A stretch of DNA of 64,000 bases from Metaphire vulgaris. Lineage: Eukaryota > Annelida > Clitellata > Crassiclitellata > Megascolecidae. This document shows positions 22,698 through 49,289 of the stretch, one piece after another (the stretch's first letter is position 1; each line of letters begins with the position of its first letter). A model generated the notes under the pieces. It made no database searches. It was not told where the DNA came from and worked only from the letters and a program-made list of their open reading frames with translations. The position numbers and the translations under genes are program-made. The stretch is from assembly GCA_018105865.1 (NCBI GenBank), contig CM030868.1, forward strand, positions 4,479,031-4,543,030. Reading direction: 5' to 3'.

Positions 22698-23130
22698 GGC
22701 CCATTATAATACTAATTATTATTGTTATTAATGTGGAAAATGACCTGTATTTAAACAAAAATAGGCAAAAGTAGTTCATTCTTTAAAACCGCAAGCGACT
22801 GTAATTGCTATATCGCAAGTCTTCGCGAAAGAGTCAGCAAAAGCGCCAATATTTTGATCGAAAGAAATGCATTGAATATTCGAAAACAACAATTCATAAA
22901 AGGAAACACAAAGGCGAAGAAAAACAGGGGGCTGTTTAGCCAGATGTTTATGACGAGAAAAAAGGAAAGAACAATTTTGAAATTATCAGAATCATTATAG
23001 CGTCACCATGATGGGCGAATAAGGGCTTCTGGACTTCCGTAGAATATAGTAGCCTACTAAACTAGTTTTTAAAAAAATGCCACACCATTAGGCAATCTCC
23101 CACTCCTACTGTATTAGAGGGAATTTCTTT
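22698..23130. other. no recognisable feature
   Basis: Anonymous AT-rich DNA. Confidence 0.5.
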
Positions 23131-23345
23131 CAGTGGCGTAGCCAGGTTTCCTAAATAGGGGAGGAGCAAATAGACATTTTCGGTTGTCTCAAACGAGAAA
23201 TAAACGCCTAGTTCTTCGCACATTCATTTATTGTCTTCGATCATACTACCCCCCGCCCCCAAAAATAAAATAACGGTTGTGCACAAAACCCGTGTCCTGT
23301 CTCGTCCAGAACAGGGGGCTTTACCCTCCCCGTGGCTGCGCCAGT
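23131..23345 (+). mobile_element. family C MITE copy 5
   Basis: Begins CAGTGGCGTAGCCAGGTTTC and ends 'ccccgtggctgcgccagta', about 215 bp. The flanks atttcttt and ctctcttt agree in part. Confidence 0.7.
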
Positions 23346-23867
23346 ACTCTCTTTGCGTCTGAAAGAACCTTTCAACTATAGTCGGCATTCCTGTATTATC
23401 TGACCCCATGTTTTCTCTCCTGTATTAATAATAATTATTGTTTCTCCCCGCGACCCTATTCGTAGCATGTAATATTTTTAAAATGCACTAGGCCTTCTGG
23501 CGAACGTCAGTTGAAAAAATTCACGAGTTTTGAATAAATGGCAAAACAAAAGCTCTGATTCGATCTGAATGAAAATACGGCACATATATTTGGCAGATTT
23601 ATTCATATTTTTGCCAAATAAGACAAAATGAGAGAAATAGAGATTGAGATTTTTTGATAATTATCTTTTTAAAAGTTTACCAGGAACATACCTTTGTTAC
23701 GCATCTTAAAAATTCTATGAGTATGGCAAAACCGCCTAACCGCAGGTCTCTTCAGTGGCATCATTAATATAATTAGAGATTTTCTATTGTTTGTGGAGTT
23801 TAAGAGTAAAATGGCCGGAATATGCCTTCCTTGCGAAATAAGATTGATTTTTAAAAGTACTAAGGGG
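23346..23867. other. no recognisable feature
   Basis: Anonymous AT-rich DNA. Confidence 0.5.
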
Positions 23868-24118
23868 TCTATAGTTTCCCAAACTGTTTGGAACTGCGAC
23901 CCGCTTTAACGGCTCGGACCAAACACTAATCATTTTAACATAAGCCGCTTATGGAGGATTACATGCATATAAATTTCTTAAAACCTAAGCGATCTAGTAA
24001 CTTTCAAGGCTTGTGACATTGTGGTATTGGTTAGAAAATGACACTGTTGAAGCTAATCTTCGCACTACACCGCGACCCACTTAAGACTGAACCCTGGGAC
24101 CCACAGTTTGGGAAACAT
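23868..24118. mobile_element. hAT-like MITE with AGTTTCCCAAACTG ends
   Basis: Left 'atagtttcccaaactgtttgg' and right 'cccacagtttgggaaacat' are inverted. Both halves carry 'gcgaccc(g/a)ctt', a motif frequent near hAT termini. TSD not resolved. Confidence 0.6.
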
Positions 24119-24668
24119 ATGCTATTAACACATCACTTTTTGTTAGCATGCTTGGTAATTACCTTTGAAATTTAAACAACATAAGCTTTTGCTACAAAGT
24201 ATATAAATATCACTAAAGCAGCAAATGAAGTGGAAAATGCATTATAGTGTTGCTCCTTTTAAAACATAAACAATGAACGAATAGGAATGCAATGCACGGT
24301 TTCAACTGTATTAACCCCTTAGTTCTAACTGCATCAAGCTATTAACCCTATAGAAACAACTAATTAATGCCCGTACAGTAATTTCACCTTGTATATGATC
24401 ATTATGTAAGATCAACAAATGGCAGGGCAGGACTCCAGTCAATCGATGTTTTTACTCAGTTCAGAATTTTAGGCTAAATTTGATAAATGTAAAACTTTTA
24501 AATTGTGTGTAAAAACAAGTATAACACATAACACCACTCACTTGTTTTTAAAGATTTTTGAGCAAACAAACACAAAGGAAAAACAACTGAACATGCGAAC
24601 TTTAGTTTCATAATGCAATCAATTGCGCCTCAATCAATCTAGATTTCAAAATGCAACACAGAGTTTTC
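24119..24668. other. no recognisable feature
   Basis: AT-rich. 'ttaaccccttagttctaact' at 24,311 is a possible relic of the TTAA-bounded family, without a right end. Confidence 0.5.
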
Positions 24669-24829
24669 CAGTGTTGGAGTTGCTGGGGGAGAGTTGGGGG
24701 TTGAACCCCTCAGCTAACTTTGCAGTCCTCACAAAAATCACATATCGGGTACATTCAGTCTCTGTCATTAATTTAATTTAATTTCAGTCCTCAACCCCCC
24801 CCAGCTCAAATTTCACAACTCCAACGCTG
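24669..24829 (-). mobile_element. hAT-type MITE, family J copy 2
   Basis: From CAGTGTTGGAGTTG to CAACTCCAACGCTG, 161 bp, with a perfect 8-bp duplication, gagttttc, on both sides. Confidence 0.9.
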
Positions 24830-25005
24830 GAGTTTTCACACCATCTTAGTCAACACCCTCACATCACATGCTGGTCTCACACAATGCTATCCTGTGTTTA
24901 CTGTATATGATATGCCAAGGCTGAAGACTAGAAATCAACAAAGCTATGGTATATGAACTAGTTGAGAACACATTAATTATTTTTAAAGCCTTTAAATATG
25001 GTTGT

Positions 25006-25176
25006 CAGGGGCGTAGCCAGGAATTTGATTTCAGGGGTATAATGCAATTTGGGCAGGGAGGAGGGGTATAAATCTTTGAAAATCTTAAAAAACAAATGAA
25101 AAATTTTAAGGTAGTCTGATTTGGGGGGCATATGCATAGACATATATCAATATACTCCCTTGTCGCTACACCCATG
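25006..25176 (-). mobile_element. family B MITE copy 3
   Basis: Begins CAGGGGCGTAGCCAGGAATT and ends 'tgtcgctacacccatg'. The TSD is degraded. Confidence 0.75.
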
Positions 25177-25522
25177 GTCATCACCCATAAAATAGCCCTT
25201 TCTAAGAAACTGTAACTCACCCATCACTACAGACAGGCCCTGACTTCCATGCAAACGAGATCATATTTAGAGAAACGTTAACTAATAATAGGAAAGATCG
25301 AAACGTCAAGAAAGATACACACCGACCAGAAAACGTAACACGCTAAAACGACATCTATCATCTAAACCAACATTTTCTGTATCTAAGCGTGATCGCCTAG
25401 AACACATAACAAGATCTGGAAAGAATATTTTCAGTCAAGTAAAACAAAAGAATAAACTGTACAACTGCACTCCAGCATCAAGACTATCTCAAACGAACAT
25501 CGCAGTCGCTGTTAGCGCCGAC

Positions 25523-40524
<15,002 letters not shown>

Positions 40525-41410
40525 GAAAACAATTCTGTGCAGAATAACAACAGTTAATATTTTATTTAAAAAGTTAACAGATGTCATCCTAAGTCCTGCA
40601 AAAAGAAAACGTATTTCTTATAAGTGGTCTTAGGGAGTGATATGTGAAGATTTATAGCATAAACACACCTTGTAAATAAACGAAAATCAGGTGCAAAGAG
40701 AGCTATAAATATTCAATTTATATGGCGCTTTGAAGAAAATGCCTCGGTGGATACATGATCCCAAAATACACAATCCATTGTCAGGTAGGAATCCGAGCAA
40801 ACGGCTCATCTCTGCACATAACTGACCCTCTACCGAGCTACGATTAACAAAGAGTGGATATGATTGTTCTTTAAAATTATATTTACCTAAACTCAATCTT
40901 TTGCTTGACTGGGAGTTAATGAAACGCTTTAAAAACCCGGGTAGGGTGTGCTCGATGACGACGGTCACTGAATCTGAACGCCGGTAACAACGAGTAGAAA
41001 ATCTAGCGCTATATAAAATTCACAAAACCACCATTACATTACCTGCTATCCAATAAGCGTCGAACTATAAAATGCCGTATCGCGATAACCGTATACTAAA
41101 ACCCTGCTCAAGCAGGTTATCTGTTAGCGTGATTAAATCAAAGAAAATAATTTCTAAAATTTAACGCAAAATTCTAGAATATTTAAACATCAAATTAAAA
41201 ATAATTCCCGTTTGTATTTTCGTAAACCGAGATAAGCGCCACTTTGATTCGACAATATTCATTGGTTGACAGGTTGACCCAATTAATTTTGTGTCCAATA
41301 GAAACAAGGGTTATTGATGCAACATATTCGCTATCCAATAAAGGCATTCGTTTCTTTTGGTTGATTGCTGCAAAAATTGCTTAGAATTGTATAGCGCATT
41401 ATTTTTAGGT
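40525..41410 (-). promoter_or_regulatory. ECT2 upstream region with four CCAAT boxes
   Basis: CCAAT pentamers lie at 41,050, 41,295 and 41,335 (+), and 41,261 (as ATTGG). CCAAT clusters bound by NF-Y are typical of G2/M genes, which fits ECT2, but this is inference. The 93-codon frame at 40,687-40,968 (minus) has no recognisable similarity and may be 5' UTR. Confidence 0.45.
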
Positions 41411-41457
41411 TGATGATGATGATGATGATGATGATAATAATAATAATAATAATAATA

Positions 41458-41536
<79 letters not shown>

Positions 41537-43030
41537 TGATTTTAAGTGGTTTAGGGGCTAAGCAAGCCTGTGTGAAAACCACTGAAGCAACTCGATCTCC
41601 GATTCAATAACCTAATTTTCTGAGATAGCCTTTGAATCCGTTTATTGCATGTTTCAACTGTCACCTCCACCTCGTCCAAACTTCCATTTGTCCACAACCC
41701 TTGCAAAAACATTTTTCTTTCTTGGACCAATCCTCTGCTAAAACAATTTGCATCGGTGGCCTCTTGGGGCTGTCCATTAATTATATCAATAATTTTTGAC
41801 CCATTTCCTTGTCAACAACTGTCAACTTTCAGTTAACCCCCTCCCCATAATTACGTCAAAAACTTTTAACCCCCCCCCAAGATCAATGACAGATCCCAAT
41901 AAAAAGGTTATTATTTTTGCGGTGATGACCATTTTCCCCTTTTTGCTCATCGAGTGTCAAAATGTGGTGGCGATTACCTTTTTACCATGCTTTTTCCATT
42001 GTAATAAGTAGTATTCCATGGAATTTCCTATTTTTGATTATTTGTAAAAGTGAAATTGTTGACGTCAACTTCTCTTGACCCCCTCCCTCTGTCAACAACT
42101 GTCAAACTTTTTCAAACCCCTTCCCCTAAATTGTTGTCGTAATTAATGGACAGACCCTTGTGCTGTTATAGTGTGCCAATGTAAAAAAATCGATCGTATG
42201 GCACATCTAATTTCTCAGTCATTATTTTGTATGTTTCTATCAAATCCCCTCTCGATCTCTTCTCTTTAGTAATGTTGTCAGTCCACAATATTGAAGTCTT
42301 TTTTCATAGCTTAAATTATGGCACCCATTGACCATCTTCGTTAAATATTGCTCGTCTTTGTACTTTTTCTAAAAGCTCTATATCTTTTTTCAAGAATGGA
42401 TTCCGTGCCTGAACACAGTATTCTAGATGAGGCCTTAATATACTAATGACTTATATAGTTTTACGATTATATCTTTTTCTCGACTCACTATTGTCCTTTT
42501 CATCATTCCCAACATTTGGTTTCCTTTTTTGCTGCCTCCATGCATTGGGTAGATGGATTCATACTTCTATGGATGATTACCCCAAGTCTCTTTCTTTTCT
42601 GTTGTGGTTAGAACCTTTTCCCCCTAAAGAATATGCATTACCATTATTAGATTTCCCAACATGCATTACAGAACATTTATCAATATTGAAATCATCTGCC
42701 AGTCCACAGACCACTGAAACAATTTCCTTAGATCTTCCTGTAAAATTTTAGCATCATCCTCCGAGTCTATAATTATTATTTCTACATATCTTTGTATCAT
42801 CGGCAAACTTTGAATTTTTGGATAGTAATCTTTCATCGATGTCATTTTTATATATTAGAAAAAGCAATGGCCCAAGCACTGAGCCCTGAGGCACTCCACT
42901 AATAACTCTTGCCCATTCCGAATGGCCTCCCCTAATGCCAACCTTCTGTCTTCTTCCCTTCATCCAATTTTGAATCCAATTGAAAATAATCCCCTGTATT
43001 CCACAGGACTTCAGTTTGGCAGCCAGCCTT
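41411..43030 (-). mobile_element. CR1-like LINE, second copy (3' part), with (AAT)n tail
   Basis: The minus-strand 3' half of the element at 2.1-5.7 kb: RT pieces SGVPQGSVLGPLLFLIYKND and FADDTKICRN near 42.8 kb, and the same 3' end at 41,535 running into AAT/ATG arrays (41,411-41,534). Heavily frame-broken. It is interrupted by a MITE at 41,767-42,157, and its 5' side joins a family A scrap. Confidence 0.9.
41767..42157 (+). mobile_element. MITE family N inside the LINE, 3-bp TSD
   Basis: 391 bp from GGGCTGTCCATTAATTA to TAATTAATGGACAGACCC. The LINE reads 'ggcctcttg|tgctg' across it, as in the intact copy near 2,370, so the target duplication is TTG. Confidence 0.88.
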
Positions 43031-43066
43031 AATCATGGGGCCAACCATTTGTCATTTAATGTATGT
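43031..43066 (+). mobile_element. family A MITE scrap
   Basis: 'atcatggggccaaccatttg' and 'tttaatgtatg' match the family A centre. No termini are present. Confidence 0.6.
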
Positions 43067-43257
43067 GCATTATGGGGAAACTTAGTTGAAATTGCCACAA
43101 TAATTTAAACGTTTCAGAATTCTTTGAATCCTCGAATGTATAACTATTATTATTCTAGTTAGGAAATTACAATTATCTAATGCTGGTAATCAAATCAAAT
43201 TTTATTGGTTTAGGACTCTAGGGCATAATTGAATTCAGTAATAACATTTGAGTAATT

Positions 43258-43258
43258 C

Positions 43259-43298
<40 letters not shown>

Positions 43299-43316
43299 TA
43301 ATAATAATAATAATCA

Positions 43317-43347
<31 letters not shown>

Positions 43348-43378
43348 GCCTAATAATAGAGGCCTAATAATAATAATA

Positions 43379-43411
<33 letters not shown>

Positions 43412-43430
43412 TATAATTATAATAATAGTT
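43258..43430. repeat. (AAT)n array, imperfect
   Basis: About 170 bp of AAT units with several interruptions. Confidence 0.93.
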
Positions 43431-43845
43431 AATAAAAATGAAATGGATGTGCATAATAATAAGATGGCAGAGTAATAATAATGCTGGAGCGTCATAGTGA
43501 CTGAACGGGTTAAGCCCCGTTAGTGCCCCTAGTTATAATAATAGGCATAATAATGCTATAATAATAACTTTAAATCATGCTAAGTCAAATCATATGTTGT
43601 CTGAAATTTTGTGGCATTTAGAACGCTCTGGAATAAAATTGAGACGGAATACATAGACAAACCCCGAATGATTTGGTGCAATACAGATGGAGAGAAGAAA
43701 ATGTGATTTTAATTAGACAATTTTTTGGCTAACTTGCATCTGGAATAGTCGTTTCTCCAATTAAAAAAACAATGAAATATTTCCTCTAATTTTGATGCTT
43801 ACAAATCTATCTTTCTATTGGCAAGTAGGCTAGTCAACGCAGTTA
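43431..43845. other. no gene; short SINE-like scrap
   Basis: 'gaacgggttaagccccgtta' at 43,504 resembles the inverse of the SINE at 58,134. The rest is anonymous. Confidence 0.4.
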
Positions 43846-44291
43846 GGAGGCCATCCATATAGTACGTATGCATTAAAGTCATATTTTCATCCTTCCCCTG
43901 TTGCACACCGTACATTCTGGTTAACACTCCCCAATGCGTACGTACAAATTGGCAACACCCCACACGGTGAAAATCAATTTTTAGCCATAGTCAAAAAGCA
44001 GTTGTTTACTATTAAATTAAAGGTTTTCAATATTAGGCCCTATTTAAATAACAGTGCGAAAAATAGTCGGGACCCTAAATTTGTTTGACTGCGATAAAGT
44101 TGTGTTCAAATCAAATGTTTGTGTGAAATTGTGAATATAGCCTACCAGCCCTATATTTATTTATAAATTTGAAATTTGTGCGTACGTTAAAATTCAGTCG
44201 TGACCCCCTCCCCTTACGCTTCCGTACGCAGAATCGCCTAAATCTCAAACCCCTCCCTTTCTCGGTGCGTACGTACTATATGGACGGCCCC
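43846..44291 (+). mobile_element. MITE family O with TTA target duplication
   Basis: 446 bp. Left end GGAGGCCATCCATATAGTAC, right end GTACTATATGGACGGCCCC, each flanked by TTA. A 3-bp TWA duplication is what PIF/Harbinger elements make. Assignment tentative. Confidence 0.8.
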
Positions 44292-44362
44292 TTAGAAGCA
44301 GATGGCGTTTTTCAGTTTTCCCGTCTTTTAAACAGAATGGTTAGAGACCCTTAGTCGAGCTA

Positions 44363-44442
44363 TTAACCCCTTAACTGGGTATTTAACTGTAACTCAATGT
44401 AAAATGGACAGATATATCCGGGGTTCCCAGTTAAGGGGTTAA
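44363..44442. mobile_element. TTAA-bounded palindromic MITE, family E copy 8
   Basis: 80 bp from TTAACCCCTTAACTGGG to CAGTTAAGGGGTTAA. Confidence 0.92.
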
Positions 44443-44679
44443 TCGTTTCAATGTTTGCGGTAATCACAGTTACGACAGCGACGAATTGGTCGACTCCAAA
44501 ATCAATTTAATTTTTGGCATTCAGTCTGACATTAAAGCAATTTATTATTTCCAGTAAGCCGAATGTCATGTCTATATTTAGAAATGGCGCTTTGAGATTG
44601 AAAATGAATGTCCCCGATCTTGGAGGCACGGACGAAGGGCCTATTTTGGTTCCACTTTGTCTATCCAATCCACTCGCCC

Positions 44680-45250
44680 GACTCTCCGATCCAGAGGTTG
44701 TCTCTTCTCAGACCTAGTATTAACTTTTTCAGCCCTGCTATGTACTTTTTTCAGCCCTACTATGTACTTTGGTTCAATTCTGTTCCTCCATTCATCTTGT
44801 TCCTCTGTCCGATCCAGAGGTTGTCTCGATCAAGAGGTTGTCCCTCCAATCATCTGGTTCTCTATCGACAGTTGTCGTCTCAACAGTTCGTAGGTACTTT
44901 GGTTCGATTCTGTCCCAATCCGATTCAGTCCTCAACAGTTCGTCCATTCATCTCTGGTTCATCTATGCCAGATCCAGAGGTTTTGGTTCGATTCTGTCCC
45001 TTATAATCTGCCTCTATCCGATCCAGAGGTTGTCTCTTCTCAACAGTTCGTAGGTACTTTGGTTCGATTCTGTCCCTCCAATCATCTGGTTCGACCGTCT
45101 TCTGAACAGTTCGATTAAAATCATCTGTTCATCTATCCGATCCGAGTCCGACGACGGCGGAACAGAACTGGCGTCAGGTCCAGAGGTTGTCTTCAACAGT
45201 TCGTTACGGTTCAGAATCGTCCTCCAATCATCTGGTTCATCTATCGACAG
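44680..45250. repeat. scrambled repeat block of three short motifs
   Basis: 'gatccagaggttgtctc', 'caacagttcgtaggtacttt', 'ggttcgattctgtcc' and 'ccaatcatctggttc' recur many times in varying order and spacing over 570 bp. Not a simple tandem array. Confidence 0.8.
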
Positions 45251-45467
45251 ACGCTCTGTCTTTCTCCAGCGCACGAATGGTATCCTGGAGCCGATGTCTA
45301 CTACACAGATCAAACGTCTTGGCACTGTTCTCCAGATGGACAAGATATCGCACGGACGCGTTGTAGTTCTTCAGCGCACGGATGGCGTGGTAATTTGTTC
45401 CAATGGGCGATTTATTGATGAGGCTGTCTGGTATCTTCGACGTCGCCGTTTTCTTTTCCGGATTTCT
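45250..45467 (-). CDS. possible coding exon, unknown protein
   Basis: An open minus frame reads PEKKTATSKIPDSLINKSPI, GTNYHAIRALKNYNASVRYL, VHLENSAKTFDLCSRHRLQD, TIRALEKDRASVD, then stop. Composition and codon use look protein-like and helical. I do not recognise the protein. A weak acceptor lies near 45,467. It could be a decayed exon at the edge of the scrambled repeat. Confidence 0.28.
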
Positions 45468-46208
45468 TTGGGATTACAGTAGTTTGCTTCGATTCCTTGG
45501 TAACGTTTGCCGAGTTCTAAAATTAATTGTCGTGCAAGCACACTACATAGTTGATTGATAAAAAAACAGTACTTCTATTAGGCCTATTCAACAGTGATAG
45601 TAAACTTTTGTAAGATTTTTAATAGAACAATTAACTCCGCATACGCAAAGACGGCACTATTATTTTTTTAAACATTAAATAGTGTGTACAGATTGGCAGA
45701 ATAAAGACTTTCTTTCTTTCTTCAGTTCTGGCTGGCCGCACATAAAATACTGTTTAAATACTGTACATGCAGGCCTGTTAGGTGGAGATTTTCCCCCAAA
45801 GCCTCAACATTCTCCCCCTCCTCCAATCCCAGCACTTACACAAATTTTGCATTGAACTTCGTGTCTTCCCCTCCAGCCAAGTCAATTTCCCCCCCCCCCC
45901 AAAGGCCTGCAGTCCGGATAAAACACTGGGAACACTTAGTGTTCTATGCCCCATTCTGCATTGCTCGCCCCTTCCATATGGATTGTCGGCGACTATGTCG
46001 GCTTTCAATCACATCGAGAAAGTCTTTAGCAACAGTCTTTGGAGTGCGCTTGAAGCAGGTGCGCCTATGACGTTTACCGTGAAGGATTGATAATAGTATT
46101 ATACATGTGATCTCTTATCTGTTGTTCATTTATCATCAATTCATCTGCATAAAAGCTAAGAAGCTTACACTGTACTTAGCCTCGTTGTCTTACTATTCCA
46201 CTTTAAAT

Positions 46209-46210
46209 CA

Positions 46211-46279
<69 letters not shown>

Positions 46280-46310
46280 TATTATTATTATTATTATTAC
46301 TATTATTACT

Positions 46311-46363
<53 letters not shown>

Positions 46364-46367
46364 TTAT

Positions 46368-46437
<70 letters not shown>
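46209..46437. repeat. (ATT)n followed by (CTA)n arrays
   Basis: About 100 bp of ATT, then about 125 bp of CTA units. Same two-part design as 18,178-18,405. Confidence 0.97.
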
Positions 46438-46438
<1 letters not shown>

Positions 46439-46454
46439 TTTGCTATTTACTAGG

Positions 46455-46693
46455 AAAAGGGGTTGGGAGCTCATTCTACATCTGTTTTGAAGTAGGAAAC
46501 TATAATTCAGAATCAGAATCAGTTTTATTATTATCTGCTCACTGAACACTATAATTTATCTTATCCGGATTTTAAAGAAAAAGGGTTTTTAGCACATTCG
46601 CATCTGTTCTGAAGTAGGAAATTATAATTCAGAATCAGAATCAGTGTTGCATCTGCTCACTGAACACTATAATTTACAGGATTTTAAAGAAAT
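46455..46693. repeat. two-unit tandem duplication of about 120 bp
   Basis: 'ctgtt(t/c)tgaagtaggaaa', 'ataattcagaatcagaatca' and 'ctgctcactgaacactataa' occur in both units. Confidence 0.9.
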
Positions 46694-47242
46694 AGACGTA
46701 TTTTACACACACACACACACATACATACATACATACATACATACACACACAATGAAATGACTCAAAGAGTTAATTTATCATTAATAATTAATTACTGTGC
46801 AGAGTAAAAGTTATACATCAACTTCCAGAATATGACAAAAAGGCGTGTAAACGCCGTTCCCACGCCTTTTTTGCCAAATTCGTTTATAAATCGATAGGGC
46901 CTATGCAATAATGGGAGTAGAACTTACAATCGGTTCTTTTTTCAGTGGCAACGCACGGGAACGGCGTAAATTACATTTTAAAAGCAACGAGCTATATATT
47001 GTATATAAATATACAAAGTACTGTTATTCTACTAATATCTGTAGCATAGACCTACAGTAGTTCTTACGACAAAACAGCTGTTAAACGAGTTCCCAAACTG
47101 TTTTCCCTGGTAAAAAACACAGAGCAGACCAGACCTAGGCCTACTGCAGGGCCTGTTTTAACGTGTAGTGATACACAAAATGGGCAGCGATAAAATGAAA
47201 ATGTGCACTGATAAAATGCAATTTTTCTGTGCTTTGTGCAGT
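46694..47242. other. short CA/CATA tract, otherwise no feature
   Basis: (CA)n and (CATA)n at 46,706-46,750. The remainder is anonymous AT-rich DNA. Confidence 0.5.
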
Positions 47243-47436
47243 CAGGGGCGTAGCCAAGAATTTGATTTGGGAGAGTATAAATATTTTCGGTTGGTATAAA
47301 TCTGAACTATAACCCACATAAACCATATAAACCACATATAACCACATGTAAATCACATAAAAAACTTTATGGTAGACTGATTTTGGGGGTATATATACGG
47401 TGACATACCGATATACCCCCAGTCGCTACGCCCCTG
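47243..47436 (-). mobile_element. hAT-type MITE, family B copy 4
   Basis: 194 bp from CAGGGGCGTAGCCAAGAATT to CGCTACGCCCCTG with a perfect 8-bp duplication, tgtgcagt, on both sides. Confidence 0.95.
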
Positions 47437-47596
47437 TGTGCAGTGGCAAATTTTCCAGACGACCGTCTTTGTTTGTTTTTTGCGTGAATGCACTGAATGT
47501 CCATAAATTTTCTAAGTTTATAGTGTAGTGATAATTTTTTTTAATTAAAACAGTCTCTGACCTATACTGTAAACTACGTCTGGCCTAGCCTGTCTT

Positions 47597-47785
47597 CAGT
47601 GTTTAATCTAGGCCGTTTCCGGAGGGGGAAATTGCCCCTCTCCCCCGGAAATTTCAAATTCCCCCCGGAAATTTTGGAATACTACATGGACTAAAAGCGG
47701 CCTTTAGCAGAATTCCCCCGGCTTTGTCAGTTTTCTCCCCCGCTTTTTTAGTCCCCCGGAGTCCAGGAGTCTAGATTAAACACTG
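47597..47785 (+). mobile_element. hAT-type MITE, family D copy 2
   Basis: From CAGTGTTTAATCTAGGCCG to CTAGATTAAACACTG. Flanks cctgtctt and cctgtctg form an 8-bp duplication with one mismatch. Confidence 0.88.
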
Positions 47786-47825
47786 CCTGTCTGTCTTCAT
47801 ATCTAAACTACTTCACCAGGTTCAC

Positions 47826-47888
47826 CTGCTCGGTTCCGGTCACTGACGAAACCAGCAACAAAACGAAACAGAAGAAGAGAGGAGCCAT
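47826..47888 (-). CDS. candidate first exon of a secreted protein (signal peptide)
   Basis: The ATG at 47,888 reads MAPLFFCFVLLLVSSVTGTE then Q, followed by the donor CAG|GTGAAC. It has a short n-region, a 12-residue hydrophobic core and an A-X-A-like small-residue site (VTG|TEQ). The rest of the gene would lie at lower coordinates but was not identified. Confidence 0.5.
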
Positions 47889-48208
47889 TCTCACGTTCTC
47901 CGTCGCAGCAAGCAATAAGATTTTCCGACTGCTCTCGCGTCTATAAATTATACGAAAGGCAGGGCGCATCAGTGTAGGCCAGGGCTGACGTATGAACACA
48001 GTAGCACGCATTCCCAAAGGCAAAGTGACACGCGAAAGTCGATTTATGCGCGACTCGTCTTGAAGCTGTGATAAAAACGAATCAATTTTTCGTCTTGCAA
48101 ATCATTGAAATCTCAAGTTAGCATAATAATTGCTGCTGCATAAATATTTCAGCAAAGAACGATTAGGGCCTACTGTAAATAATTATGGAAGATTATTCTA
48201 TCCAAACC

Positions 48209-48420
48209 AGGGTTATTTCAAGGATTATCAATTGGGGGAGGGGGCAGGGCGGCTCCACCGGGGCCAAATTGCCCCTATTGAGTGCCTGGCCCCTGTGTTT
48301 GGACCCTATAAATGCTCATACATTAAATAACAAATGGCTGGCCCCCATGATTGGCCACCCCATTAAATCCTAGAGCCGCCACTGGGAGGGGTCGTTCCCC
48401 AAAATGTCTGACAAGCATTT
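48209..48420 (+). mobile_element. family H MITE copy 3, right end lost, interrupted
   Basis: 'cagggttatttcaaggattatc' opens it and 'ccaaaatgtctgacaag' follows the nested family A copy. Confidence 0.65.
48245..48384 (-). mobile_element. family A MITE copy 7, nested in family H
   Basis: From CAGGGCGGCTCCACC to AGAGCCGCCACTG. Flanks ggaggggg and ggaggggt form an 8-bp duplication with one mismatch. Confidence 0.85.
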
Positions 48421-48444
48421 GGCACATTAATACATGGTCGTACC

Positions 48445-48605
48445 CAGGGTGCGATTTGTGACCTGGAGCAGTGGGGGGATATGACGAGCTTGGGGGATGT
48501 AGTTGTTGGAAATGTAGCAGTGGGGAAGTGGTGGTGGGGGTATGTAGCAGTAAGGGGGATGCAGTTGGGCAGTGGGGGGAGATTCTCCCTACAAATCGCG
48601 CCCTG
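48445..48605 (+). mobile_element. hAT-type MITE, family I
   Basis: 161 bp from CAGGGTGCGATTTGTG to CAAATCGCGCCCTG with a perfect 8-bp duplication, gtcgtacc, on both sides. Internal G-rich repeats 'gcagtggggg'. The only copy in the window. Confidence 0.9.
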
Positions 48606-48771
48606 GTCGTACCAAAGTGTAGAAACGAGTTAGGTCTATACCAAAAGAGCTACAGTGTAAAGTCATCGTTGCATTGCACCCTAGCGACTATCTTAGTATC
48701 CAATGATAGTTACGCTTCTAAGTCGCGTGACTGGATGTAGAGATGTCACTAGTATCTCCTGCTATCGAGAT

Positions 48772-48967
48772 CAGTGTTTAATCTAGGCCGTTTCCGGCGG
48801 GGGGAAATTGCCCTTTCCCCAGCCCGGAAATTTCAAATTCCCCCCGGAAATTTTGGAATACTTCATGGACTAACAGCGGCCCCTAGCAGAATTCCCCCGG
48901 CTTTGTCAGTTTTCCCCCCGGCTTGTTCAGTTTTCCCCCGGAGTCCAGGAGTCTAGATTAAACACTG
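48772..48967 (+). mobile_element. hAT-type MITE, family D copy 3
   Basis: 196 bp from CAGTGTTTAATCTAGGCC to CTAGATTAAACACTG with a perfect 8-bp duplication, atcgagat, on both sides. Confidence 0.95.
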
Positions 48968-49129
48968 ATCGAGATATCGTGTGAGTTTAGCTTATCTTCT
49001 CTCACTAACTATGCATAGCCTAGATTTTATGGATATGTATTCTTAGCTTCGAATAAAATTGCGATATAAAACTATAAAAATAACATTATCATAATTTTCA
49101 CCCATTGTAGATAATAATAGGCCTAAATG

Positions 49130-49209
49130 TTAACCCCTTAACCGTGTATTTAACTGTAACTCAATGTAAAATGGACGGATATATCCGGGATCCCCAGTTA
49201 AGGGGTTAA
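49130..49209. mobile_element. TTAA-bounded palindromic MITE, family E copy 9
   Basis: 80 bp from TTAACCCCTTAACCG to AGTTAAGGGGTTAA. Confidence 0.92.
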
Positions 49210-49289
49210 CGTCTTAAATGTGATTGGCGCCATCTTTTATTGAATGCGGTGCCTACATAAATAATGGGCGGTCGTCTGTAAAGTAGTAA

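Noticed and set aside
40687..40968. 93-codon minus-strand frame upstream of ECT2
   Set aside because: No similarity to any ECT2 N-terminus and no matching splice phase. More likely 5' UTR or intergenic.
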